This document shows, piece after piece, positions 7,733-14,552 of a DNA stretch of 16,070 nucleotides (position 1 is the first letter of the stretch; each line of letters opens with the position of its first letter). Under the pieces are notes generated by a model that saw nothing but the letters and a program-made list of their open reading frames with translations, made no database searches and was not told where the DNA came from. Both the position numbers and the translations under genes were made by a program. This stretch comes from DAISJM01 sp036821485 (GTDB taxonomy: Bacteria; Verrucomicrobiota; Kiritimatiellia; CAIQIC01; JAGNIJ01): NCBI GenBank assembly GCA_036821485.1, contig DAISJM010000061.1, forward strand, positions 1 to 16,070, written 5' to 3'.

Positions 7733-8074
7733 GAAGACGAGAGTGGACGATGAGGGTCGCTGATCCGGTGCCAGTTGCGATTCGGGAATCAGCAGCTTGC
7801 GTGCCGAGGCCTGGCTCGGAGCTTCAACGGCGCTGTCGGCCAGCAGCGTGACCACGTTGTCGCGCACTTCCACGAAACTCTCGCCCACCGCAAAGAACCG
7901 CTGAGCCTCGCCCATCTGCAGAGACACCACGCCCGCCTTCACCGCCGCAATCAATGGCGCGTGATGTGCCAGTATGCCGAGACGTCCTTCCGCCCCAGGC
8001 ACATTCACGCCATCCACGCGCTCGTCAAAGACCAGCGCTTCCGGCGTCACAATGGTGAACTTAAAGGACTCCAC
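7727..8074 (-). CDS. atpC: ATP synthase F1 epsilon subunit, short form
   Basis: Central-stalk subunit of F1. Its 115 residues compare with roughly 130-140 in most epsilon subunits. The N-terminal beta-sandwich is complete: FKFTIVTPEALVFDERVDGVNVPGAEGRLGILAHHAPLIAA-type sequence over residues 4-44, and FFAVGESFVEVRDNVVTLLAD at about 60-80. After residue 85 only about 30 residues remain, rich in Pro and Ser (PESQLAPDQRPSSSTLVFD), and they do not look like the usual two-helix inhibitory hairpin. The start is GTG at 8074, with AAGGA 7 bases upstream lying over the atpD stop codon; atpD ends 3 bases before. It is the last gene of the operon and converges on the antiporter. Confidence 0.95.
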   Translation of the reverse strand: MESFKFTIVTPEALVFDERVDGVNVPGAEGRLGILAHHAPLIAAVKAGVVSLQMGEAQRFFAVGESFVEVRDNVVTLLADSAVEAPSQASARKLLIPESQLAPDQRPSSSTLVFD

Positions 8075-8077
8075 AGC

Positions 8078-9505
8078 CTATTCCTTCAGTTTCTTGGCCT
8101 TCTCCTGCACCTGCTCGATCGCTCCGACCATGTAAAACGCCTGCTCGGGAATCTTGTCGTGTTTGCCTTCCAGCACTTCCTTGAAGGAGCGGATCGTGTC
8201 CTGCAGCTGCACATAGCAACCGGCCATACCGGTGAATTGTTCCGCCACGTGAAACGGCTGCGACAGCAACCGCTGCACCTTGCGTGCCCGGGCCACAACC
8301 AGCTTGTCCTCGGGCGACAATTCGTCCATGCCCAGGATGGCGATGATATCCTGCAACTCCTTGTATCGCTGCAGCGTCTCCTGCACACCACGCGCAACCT
8401 GGTAGTGCTCAACGCCGACGATCGACGGGGAGAGCAGCGTGGACGTCGAGGTCAGGGGATCGACCGCGGGGTAGATGCCCAACTCGGAAATCGCACGCGA
8501 CAGCTCCGTCGTGGCGTCAAGGTGAGTGAAGGTCGCCGCCGGGGCCGGATCCGTGTAATCGTCCGCCGGAACATAGACAGCCTGGATCGACGTGATCGAT
8601 CCCTTGCGCGTGGAAGTGATGCGTTCCTGCAGTTCGCCCATGTCCGTGCCCAGCGTCGGCTGGTAACCCACTGCCGAGGGAATTCGCCCAAGCAGCGCGG
8701 ACACCTCCGACCCGGCCTGCGTGAAACGGAAAATATTGTCGATGAACAGCAGCACATCCTGCCGCATCTCGTCACGGAAGTATTCCGCCACGGTCAGCGC
8801 CGACAGGGCCACACGCGCACGCGCGCCGGGGGGCTCGTTCATCTGTCCGAAGACCAAGGACGTCTTGTCGAGCACGCCGGAAGCCTTCATTTCCTTGTGG
8901 AGCGCCGTACCCTCTCGCGTGCGCTCGCCGACACCGGCAAATACGGAGTAGCCACCGTGCTGCGTGGCAATGTTGTGGATCAATTCCTGGATCAACACCG
9001 TTTTGCCCACGCCCGCGCCGCCAAAGAGTCCCACCTTCCCGCCCTTCCGATACGGCGTCAGCAGATCGATCACCTTGATGCCGGTGACCAGCACGCTCTC
9101 CGACGTACCCTGCTCCTCGAGCGAGGGCGCCAGCCGATGAATCGGGAGCCTCTTCTCCGCGGTGATCGGCCCAAGCCCGTCCACGGGTTGGCCGAGCAGG
9201 TTCATCACCCGGCCCAGTGTCGCCGGCCCCACCGGCATCGTCATGACCGTCCCGGTATGCGCCACGGATGCGCCGCGCACGAGACCATCGGTGGAGTCCA
9301 TGGCAATCGTCCGCACCACGTTGCTGCCAAGATGTTGCACCACCTCCAGCACGAGGTTGTCGGGTTGGTCGTTGATCGATGCGTTGGACGTCGTCAGCGC
9401 CGAGTAGATCGGGGGCAGTTGATCCTGTTTGAATTCAACATCAACAACCGCGCCCGTGATCTGCGTGATCCACCCTGTTGCGTTCGTAGGATTCGATGTG
9501 GTCAT
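8078..9505 (-). CDS. atpD: ATP synthase F1 beta subunit
   Basis: Catalytic subunit of F1, 475 residues, of normal length. The P-loop GGAGVGKT is at 162-169, followed by GERTREG (193-199, with the catalytic Glu/Arg region), the Walker B strand LLFIDNIFRFTQAGSE, and the DELSPEDK loop (the DELSEED element that meets gamma and epsilon). The N-terminal beta-barrel starts at GWITQITGAVVDVEF. A strong AGGAAGG lies about 9 bases before the ATG. It lies between atpG (18 bases upstream) and atpC (3 bases downstream). No unusual residues were noted. Confidence 0.99.
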   Translation of the reverse strand: MTTSNPTNATGWITQITGAVVDVEFKQDQLPPIYSALTTSNASINDQPDNLVLEVVQHLGSNVVRTIAMDSTDGLVRGASVAHTGTVMTMPVGPATLGRVMNLLGQPVDGLGPITAEKRLPIHRLAPSLEEQGTSESVLVTGIKVIDLLTPYRKGGKVGLFGGAGVGKTVLIQELIHNIATQHGGYSVFAGVGERTREGTALHKEMKASGVLDKTSLVFGQMNEPPGARARVALSALTVAEYFRDEMRQDVLLFIDNIFRFTQAGSEVSALLGRIPSAVGYQPTLGTDMGELQERITSTRKGSITSIQAVYVPADDYTDPAPAATFTHLDATTELSRAISELGIYPAVDPLTSTSTLLSPSIVGVEHYQVARGVQETLQRYKELQDIIAILGMDELSPEDKLVVARARKVQRLLSQPFHVAEQFTGMAGCYVQLQDTIRSFKEVLEGKHDKIPEQAFYMVGAIEQVQEKAKKLKE

Positions 9506-9523
9506 ATCATTCGCCTTCCTGCC

Positions 9524-10396
9524 TTACTTCAAAGCTTCCGCACCGGAAATGATTTCGCTGAGTTCGCTCGTGATCGAGGCCTGCCGCGCCTGGTTGCGCA
9601 GCTTGGTGTACCGGACCGTAAGGTGATCGATGTTCGTCGTGGCATTGTCCATGGCGGTCATCCGCGCCCCATGTTCACCCGCGGCGTTGTGCAGCAAAGC
9701 GTAATACACCGTGAAGTTCACCAGCTTGGCCAGGAACACGCCGAGCAGGGATTGAAGGTCCGGCTCGCAAAGATACTCGCGCGATGCGCCGCCCTGTCCT
9801 GCCTTCGGCAGGTTGTCCAACCCCACCGGGAGAAGCTTCACCACAACGGGCTCCTGCGACAGGGCCCCGTGATACGCATTGTAGGCGATATAGATCTCAT
9901 CGTAACGCCGCGCGAGAAACGCCTCGGCCAAGTCCTCGCCGATGCGCACGGCCGATGCATAGGCCGGGTTCGTCACAACGCCTTCGTATGCGTTGCGCAC
10001 CTCCATCTTGTCTTTCAGGGCCACTTGCGCCTTTCGGCCGGCGAAACTCACGCGCAACCGGCGAAACCGGGCCTGGTTCGCCTCGACCCATTCGTGCACA
10101 TGCCGGATGAGGTTGCTGTTGAACCCACCGCAGAGTCCCTTGTCGGACGACACCACCAGCAGCAAGCCGTTCTTGATCGGCGAACGATGAATCATCAGGG
10201 GATGCGGATCGAGCCCCCCTCCCTGCAGAAAACCGAGCGCCACGCCCTGCAAGCGCGCGGCGAAACGCGACGCCTGTTCCTCCGCAGCCTGTGCGCGACG
10301 CAATTTCGTGGCGGAGACCATCTTCATGGTCTTCGTCACGCGCTGCATGTTGCGCAAGCTCGCCAGCTTGACGTTATATTTGCGGTAGTTCGGCAT
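9524..10396 (-). CDS. atpG: ATP synthase F1 gamma subunit
   Basis: Rotor shaft of F1, 290 residues (E. coli 287). The N-terminal helix NMQRVTKTMKMVSATKLRRAQ spans about residues 17-37, and the C-terminal helix includes MDNATTNIDHLTVRYTKLRNQARQ and ends TSELSEIISGAEALK; both are the classic conserved ends that form the coiled-coil shaft. The central Rossmann-like part holds LLVVSSDKGLCGGFN. ATG at 10396 lies 18 bases after the atpA stop. The ribosome site is weak (CCAGGCG), so translation may be coupled to atpA. Confidence 0.98.
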   Translation of the reverse strand: MPNYRKYNVKLASLRNMQRVTKTMKMVSATKLRRAQAAEEQASRFAARLQGVALGFLQGGGLDPHPLMIHRSPIKNGLLLVVSSDKGLCGGFNSNLIRHVHEWVEANQARFRRLRVSFAGRKAQVALKDKMEVRNAYEGVVTNPAYASAVRIGEDLAEAFLARRYDEIYIAYNAYHGALSQEPVVVKLLPVGLDNLPKAGQGGASREYLCEPDLQSLLGVFLAKLVNFTVYYALLHNAAGEHGARMTAMDNATTNIDHLTVRYTKLRNQARQASITSELSEIISGAEALK

Positions 10397-10414
10397 CGCC
10401 TGGTTCCGTCCAGC

Positions 10415-11929
10415 CTACCCCTTGAATCGCCGCCCAAAATCTTCCAGCAGATCGTCGAGAGCCTTCTTCACTTCGGGCGTCAGCGACTTCTGCTCCTCGA
10501 AGAGGCGCACGAAATCCGTGTAAAGCGAATCCAGCGCCTCGTGCAACTGCTGCTCGTACGTCCGAACCTTGTCCGTGGGCACATCATCCAGCCGCCCATT
10601 CACGCCCGCGTAGATGCCGGCCACCTGCTTGACGACGGACAGCGGCGCTCGCGCAGGCTGTTTCATCAACTCCATCAACCGGCGGCCGCGGTTGAGTTGC
10701 TTCAGCGTACCGGCATCCAGGTCCGCCGAAAACTGGGCAAAGGCCTCCAGCTCCCGGAACTGCGCCAGGTCCAACCTCAATGTTCCCGCCGTCTGCTTCA
10801 TGGCCTTGATCTGGGCGTCACCACCGACGCGCGAAACAGATATGCCGGGGTTCACCGCGGGCCGCTGGCCCCGGTTGAAGAAGTCGGCCTCAAGGAATAT
10901 CTGGCCATCGGTGATGGAAATGACGTTGGTCGGCACGTAGGCGGCAATGTCATTCGCCTGCGTTTCCACGATGGGCAAGGCGGTCATGCTTCCGCCACCC
11001 AAGGCCTCACTGAGCTTGGCTGCACGCTCCAGCAGACGGCTGTGCAAGTAGAAGATGTCGCCCGGAAAGGCCTCGCGGCCCGGCGGCCTACGCAACAACA
11101 GCGACATCTGCCGATAGGCCTGTGCCTGCTTGGTCAAGTCGTCGTAGACCACCAACGCATGCCGTCCGGAATCGCGATAGAACTCCGCCATCGCGCAACC
11201 GGAAAAGGGGGCCATGAATTGCATCGGTGCCGGATCGGACGCTGTCGCCGCGATGATGGTCGTGTACGACAGGGCCTTGTGCGCCTTCAACGTCTCGTAG
11301 ATCTGGGCCACGGTGGATCGCTTCTGCCCGATGGCAACGTAGAAGCACATGACGTTCTGCCCGCGCTGGTTGATGATCGTGTCGATCGCCAGCGTCGTCT
11401 TTCCGGTCTTGCGGTCGCCTATGATCAACTCCCGCTGGCCGCGGCCAATCGGCGTCAGGGCATCGACAATCTTGATGCCCGTCTGTAGCGGTTCGGTCAC
11501 GTTCTGCCGATCGACAATGCCCGGAGCCCGGACTTCCACCGGCCGCGTTTCCGTGGACTGAATCGGTCCATTCCCATCGATGGGATTGCCCAACGCATCC
11601 ACCACACGCCCGGCAAGAGCGTCACCCACCGGCACAGAGGCAATGCGCCGGGTACGAGTGACTTTGTCACCTTCCTTGACGCGCCAGTCTTCACCAAAAA
11701 CGGCAATACCGACATTCTCTTCTTCGAGGTTCAACACCATGCCTGTCACGCCTCCGGAGAACTCGACCAGTTCGCCGGACATGACCTTCTCCAGCCCGAA
11801 CACGCGGGCAATGCCATCGCCCACGCTCAGGACCGTGCCCACCTCCCGGACATCGGGCTTCAGTTCGTATTCCGCGAATTGCTTTTTCAGAATCGCGGAA
11901 ATTTCCTGGGGTTTCAGATCTATGGACAT
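10415..11929 (-). CDS. atpA: ATP synthase F1 alpha subunit
   Basis: Non-catalytic nucleotide-binding subunit of F1, 504 residues, of normal length. The N-terminal helix that docks delta (PQEISAILKKQFAEY) is present. The P-loop GDRKTGKT is at 171-178. The conserved PGISVSRVGG block carries the arginine finger, which completes the catalytic sites of beta. A clear GGAG stands 6 bases before the ATG. It lies 21 bases after atpH. TTA, CTA and TCA codons are absent over most of the gene, which creates a long but meaningless open frame on the other strand. Confidence 0.99.
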   Translation of the reverse strand: MSIDLKPQEISAILKKQFAEYELKPDVREVGTVLSVGDGIARVFGLEKVMSGELVEFSGGVTGMVLNLEEENVGIAVFGEDWRVKEGDKVTRTRRIASVPVGDALAGRVVDALGNPIDGNGPIQSTETRPVEVRAPGIVDRQNVTEPLQTGIKIVDALTPIGRGQRELIIGDRKTGKTTLAIDTIINQRGQNVMCFYVAIGQKRSTVAQIYETLKAHKALSYTTIIAATASDPAPMQFMAPFSGCAMAEFYRDSGRHALVVYDDLTKQAQAYRQMSLLLRRPPGREAFPGDIFYLHSRLLERAAKLSEALGGGSMTALPIVETQANDIAAYVPTNVISITDGQIFLEADFFNRGQRPAVNPGISVSRVGGDAQIKAMKQTAGTLRLDLAQFRELEAFAQFSADLDAGTLKQLNRGRRLMELMKQPARAPLSVVKQVAGIYAGVNGRLDDVPTDKVRTYEQQLHEALDSLYTDFVRLFEEQKSLTPEVKKALDDLLEDFGRRFKG

Positions 11930-11950
11930 AAATTGCTCCTTCTCCGTCTT

Positions 11951-12490
11951 CTACGCGCGCGCCCACTTGCGCTTCAAAAGCTCCATCTGCCCTGACAGGC
12001 TGAAATCGTATACCGTATCGCCAACCTGAACCTGCACGCCGCCCAGCAACGAGGCATCAACCGACACCGATGTCTCGATCTGCCCGCCGAATCGCGACGA
12101 CAGCTTGTGCCGGATCGCCGCCTCACCATCGTCGCCCAACGGTGACGCTGTGACTACGGACACCGACAACACATTGCGCTGCCGACGGTAGAGAGTGCCG
12201 AAGCGCTGCAGGACATCCGGCAGCAGGCCCAACTCCCGCGCGTCGGACATGATCAGCAGCAGCCGGAATGTCAGGTCATGCAGGCGCCCCTTGAACAAAT
12301 CGGTCAAAACCGCGTCCCGACGGGCTTCCGGCAGGGCCAACTGACGCACAAAGGCCTGCCAGTCGGCATGCTCACGCGCCAAGGTGTCCAGAAAGCGCAG
12401 TTCCTCGTAGACGCGATCCAGCACATCCCCGTCCCGCGCCATATCGAACAGCGCGTGCGCATAGGCGCGTATTACTTTTGCGTTCTTCAT
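11951..12490 (-). CDS. atpH: ATP synthase F1 delta subunit (OSCP)
   Basis: Peripheral-stalk subunit linking the b subunits to the top of F1, 179 residues (typical 170-185). The start resembles the family (KVIRAYAHALFDMA, residues 5-18). The helical N-domain includes FRLLLIMSDARELGLLPDVLQRF, and the C-terminal part ends with the conserved pattern DASLLGGVQVQVGDTVYDFS and SGQMELLKRKWARA. The ATG lies 3 bases after the atpF stop, so the two genes are probably translationally coupled; only a weak TAGGGC precedes it. Confidence 0.97.
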   Translation of the reverse strand: MKNAKVIRAYAHALFDMARDGDVLDRVYEELRFLDTLAREHADWQAFVRQLALPEARRDAVLTDLFKGRLHDLTFRLLLIMSDARELGLLPDVLQRFGTLYRRQRNVLSVSVVTASPLGDDGEAAIRHKLSSRFGGQIETSVSVDASLLGGVQVQVGDTVYDFSLSGQMELLKRKWARA

Positions 12491-12493
12491 GCC

Positions 12494-12915
12494 CTACAAC
12501 TCGTCGATCAACTGCCGTGTCAACTGCCGATTCGCGGCATCATCGAGATTCTTGCGCACGAGTTTGCCGGCCANNNNNNNNNNNNNNNNNNNNNNNNNNN
12601 NNNNNNNNNNNNNNNNNNNNNNNNNNNNNNNNNNNNNNNNNNNNNNNNNNNNNNNNNNNNNNNNNNNNNNNNNCTCTTCTTGATGGCATTCTCGCGCTTG
12701 TCGAGAGCGGCCATGATCGGCTTCCACGCCAGTCTGTGGAGGAAGAACGCCGCCGTCAGGAAACTGGCCCAGGTCAGCAAGACCATGGTATCCGAGACAT
12801 CCATCTCGCTGCGCGGCGGGTGCGGCTCCGCTGCAACGCCCGTGGATGCCTCCGCGGTTTCCGCAACCGGCGCGGCCACGGCCAAGGGGCTATAGATGAA
12901 GAGACTATTGTTCAT
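12494..12915 (-). CDS. atpF: ATP synthase Fo b subunit, interrupted by assembly gap
   Basis: Membrane-anchored peripheral stalk subunit. The visible 80-residue N-terminal part has an Ala-rich tail (1-40), a membrane helix (about 42-60), then WKPIMAALDKRENAIKK, the usual entry into the long cytoplasmic helix. The visible C-terminal part is AGKLVRKNLDDAANRQLTRQ followed by LIDEL, typical of b subunit ends. The middle is lost in 100 N. The two ends are in different frames if 100 is taken literally; the known coding bases (242 and 80) require a true gap length of 2 modulo 3. A usual b length of 155-170 suggests 50-65 missing residues. ATG at 12915 has AAGG 8 bases upstream; GTG at 12924 or 12927 is possible. 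The gene is probably intact in the organism. Confidence 0.92.
12574..12673. other. Assembly gap of 100 N inside atpF
   Basis: Exactly 100 unknown bases, the customary scaffold placeholder for a gap of unknown size. It falls in the coiled-coil coding part of atpF. It is not a biological feature, and the frame break across it should not be read as a frameshift mutation. Confidence 0.98.
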
Positions 12916-12952
12916 GGACACCACCACCTTCTCCCTCGATCGCTCAACCGCA

Positions 12953-13162
12953 TCACAGCTGCAGGAAGCAGATCACCGCGGCGAACAAACCGAGTCCTTC
13001 GATCAGCGCCGCCGCGATCAGCATCGTGATTTGGATTTTCGGCGTCGCTTCCGGCTGCCGCGCAATACCTTCCACGGCGGATGCCGCCACCTTGCCGATG
13101 CCGAGCCCCACGCCGATCGTCGTCAATCCCGCGCCTATGCTTGCCAATGCGAGTCCTGTCAT
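12953..13162 (-). CDS. atpE: ATP synthase Fo c subunit
   Basis: A 69-residue rotor-ring subunit made of two membrane helices. Helix 1 is GLALASIGAGLTTIGVGLG and continues through IGKVAASAVEG; the conserved loop ARQPEA (residues 34-39) follows; helix 2 is LIAAALIEGLGLFAAVICFL with the ion-carrying Glu54. The Gln of Na+-type rings in helix 1 is Ile21 here, and Glu54 is followed by Gly rather than Ser/Thr, so a proton ring is predicted. The ATG at 13162 is preceded by GAGAGGGAAGGA, a strong ribosome site fitting the high copy number of this subunit. An in-frame open extension of 49 codons upstream crosses the atpB end and is not part of the gene. Confidence 0.97.
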   Translation of the reverse strand: MTGLALASIGAGLTTIGVGLGIGKVAASAVEGIARQPEATPKIQITMLIAAALIEGLGLFAAVICFLQL

Positions 13163-13181
13163 GGTCCTTCCCTCTCCGTTG

Positions 13182-13200
13182 CCGTCCGCCGGGCGGACGG
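13182..13200 (-). promoter_or_regulatory. Hairpin between atpB and atpE
   Basis: A perfect inverted repeat with 9-base arms around a single central base (CCGTCCGCC / GGCGGACGG). In RNA it would realistically be a 7-pair GC-rich stem with a 5-base loop. It starts 6 bases after the atpB stop and ends 19 bases before the atpE ATG, just ahead of the strong Shine-Dalgarno. No U-run follows, so it is not an intrinsic terminator. It may act as an mRNA stability or translation element raising c-subunit output; that role is inference. Confidence 0.55.
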
Positions 13201-13206
13201 TGATTG

Positions 13207-14025
13207 TTAATGTTCTGGTTGAAACATCTGCCCGATGAAAACCGCCGATAACAGCGTGAAAATATAGGCCTGGAAGAAGGCCACAAATATCTCGAAGAAG
13301 AAAACGCATACCACAAGCAGCACCAGCGGCAGCGAGTAGTAACCAAAGATCACCACGAGACCGAGCAGCGAAAAGATGATGATATGTCCCGCCAGCATGT
13401 TGGCGAAGAGACGGATCATCAAGGCAAAGGCTTTGCCGATCATGCTGATGAACTCAATGGGCGCGAGAATCGGCAGGATCGGCCAAGGCACCCCCCGCGG
13501 AACAAAAGCGCGAAGGAAGCCCCGGAACCCGTTGCGATAGATCGCGCCAAGCACCATCACCGACAGCGTCACCAGCGCCAGCGCCCCGGTGACGTTGACG
13601 TTGCTCGTTGCCGCGCTGAACAGGGGAATCAAGCCGAGAAGATTCATCATGAGAATGAACAGGAACAGGCTGCAGAAAAGCGGGGTGAACTTGCGCCCAT
13701 CCTGATCACCCAAAAAAGGGATGGATATCTTGTCGCGAACGAAGAGGACAAAGAGCTCCAGCATGGCGGTGAAGCCTCGCGGCGCATCCTGCTGCGGTCT
13801 GTAGAACAGCGCCACGAGACCGATCAGCAGGGCCGCCGAAAACACCACCATGAACGAGTCGTAGCTGAAGACATCGAAGATCTTCAGATGCATGAACGGC
13901 ACATTCCACGTGTCGGCACTCGCCATGTGATACATGACGTGATGCATGATGTAGTCGTGGACGGCCGTCTTGCTGTCGACGGGCGCCTCGGCCACCGCTA
14001 CGGCGGCTGTTACAGTAACACTCAC
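13207..14025 (-). CDS. atpB: ATP synthase Fo a subunit
   Basis: Stator channel subunit of Fo, 272 residues with about five or six membrane helices. The essential Arg205 lies in MIRLFANMLAGHIIIF, which matches the Arg210 helix of E. coli. SNVNVTGALALVTL (141-154) is the conserved DVN-type segment, and KFTPLFCSLFLFILMMNLLGLIP (112-134) is the typical third helix. The N-terminus is hydrophilic and His-rich (VHDYIMHHVMYHM, 22-34). The start is GTG at 14025 behind GGGGCACC; later in-frame Met27 is possible, but this start keeps the whole leader. It is the first structural gene after atpZ, with a 119-base intergenic stretch. Confidence 0.97.
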   Translation of the reverse strand: MSVTVTAAVAVAEAPVDSKTAVHDYIMHHVMYHMASADTWNVPFMHLKIFDVFSYDSFMVVFSAALLIGLVALFYRPQQDAPRGFTAMLELFVLFVRDKISIPFLGDQDGRKFTPLFCSLFLFILMMNLLGLIPLFSAATSNVNVTGALALVTLSVMVLGAIYRNGFRGFLRAFVPRGVPWPILPILAPIEFISMIGKAFALMIRLFANMLAGHIIIFSLLGLVVIFGYYSLPLVLLVVCVFFFEIFVAFFQAYIFTLLSAVFIGQMFQPEH

Positions 14026-14045
14026 GGTGCCCCAATAAAATTTTC

Positions 14046-14068
14046 GCCGGTCCCTTGCGAGGACCGGC
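14046..14068 (-). promoter_or_regulatory. Hairpin with AT-rich tail upstream of atpB
   Basis: An 8-base stem GCCGGTCC / GGACCGGC with a 7-base loop. On the minus strand it is followed by GAAAATTTTATTGGGG, so it could be a weak terminator or attenuator between atpZ and atpB, or a 5' stabilising stem for the atpB mRNA. The T-run is short and starts five bases after the stem, which argues against a strong terminator. Confidence 0.4.
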
Positions 14069-14085
14069 TGAATAACAAGGCCTCT

Positions 14086-14113
14086 ATACTAGACCTCTGC
14101 GCGCGCTGGACAA
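14086..14113 (-). promoter_or_regulatory. Weak candidate promoter upstream of atpB
   Basis: On the minus strand, TTGTCC (14113-14108), a 16-base spacer and TAGTAT (14091-14086), each 4 of 6 to consensus. It sits in the 119-base atpZ-atpB gap ahead of the hairpin, so the hairpin would lie in the 5' leader. Only a pattern match. Confidence 0.25.
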
Positions 14114-14144
14114 CCCCAAAAAAGGACCAAAAAACACAGCAAAC

Positions 14145-14432
14145 TCAGCCTTTTTCTTCCGCGCCACTGACCCGATCCGCCCGTTGCACTTCCCGAACTA
14201 TCTTCCATAACTCGTAAAGACTCGATATCAACCCCAGAAAAACACCCACCAGCGCCCCGCCATGGGCATGCCCGCTTCGGCCTCCCACGTACCACCCGAT
14301 GACTGCAAAAAGACCTACGGCCGCCGCCATGTAGCTGCCCAGAAAGGCGGCCCGGCTCGGAACCCCGACGGTGGGCCCGCCGGGCCCGGGCTTGTCACGA
14401 TGAAGATGCTGCACGTCTGTGGGTCGATCCAT
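14145..14432 (-). CDS. atpZ: AtpZ/AtpI family small membrane protein
   Basis: A 95-residue protein at the head of the ATP synthase operon. After a charged, Gly/Pro-rich start, two membrane helices are visible: AAFLGSYMAAAVGLFAVIGWYVGG (28-51) and GALVGVFLGLISSLYELWKIV (59-79), followed by a basic/acidic tail. The length, the two-helix hairpin with glycines, and the gene position fit the ATPase_gene1 (AtpZ/AtpI) family, implicated in c-ring assembly and in Mg2+ or Ca2+ transport beside the synthase. The ATG at 14432 has no good Shine-Dalgarno, but a -10-like TATCAT (14447-14442) stands just ahead, so the mRNA could be almost leaderless. A frame open far upstream belongs to the antisense of the next gene. 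No second, longer AtpI is present before atpB. Confidence 0.78.
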   Translation of the reverse strand: MDRPTDVQHLHRDKPGPGGPTVGVPSRAAFLGSYMAAAVGLFAVIGWYVGGRSGHAHGGALVGVFLGLISSLYELWKIVREVQRADRVSGAEEKG

Positions 14433-14507
14433 CGCATCACAATGATACTCCCTGCCCCGGCATTGTTCACAAGGAAAAAGGTTGTGTTCCCGGCTGCCAC
14501 GGGGTGC

Positions 14508-14513
14508 TACACT
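14508..14513 (+). promoter_or_regulatory. Candidate extended -10 for the cytidylate-kinase-like gene
   Basis: TGCTACACT (14505-14513) resembles an extended -10 with TACACT 4 of 6 to consensus. The predicted start near 14520 gives a leader of about 33 bases. No good -35 is found at 17 bases (TTGTGT lies 20 bases upstream). It is in the 120-base region shared with divergent atpZ. Confidence 0.25.
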
Positions 14514-14552
14514 GCAAGCCATGACGTTCTCTATCCCCAATTGAGGTGCGCC

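Noticed and set aside
7775..11488. Open frame of 1237 codons on the plus strand, antisense to atpC, atpD, atpG and atpA
   Set aside because: It is in exact codon register with all four real genes, which share one reverse frame. It stays open only because they avoid TTA, CTA and TCA codons. Its translation is His/Arg-rich and low in hydrophobic residues, as expected for such a shadow.
12494..12915. Frameshifted atpF pseudogene
   Set aside because: The frame break coincides with a 100-N placeholder of arbitrary length; both ends of the gene look normal.
13384..14217. 277-codon plus-strand frame over atpB
   Set aside because: Antisense shadow of a clear a subunit; very rich in charged residues with no domain.
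14521..14544. Seven-codon ORF ahead of the cytidylate-kinase-like gene, a possible leader peptide
   Set aside because: No ribosome site, no run of regulatory codons, and no attenuator structure follows it.
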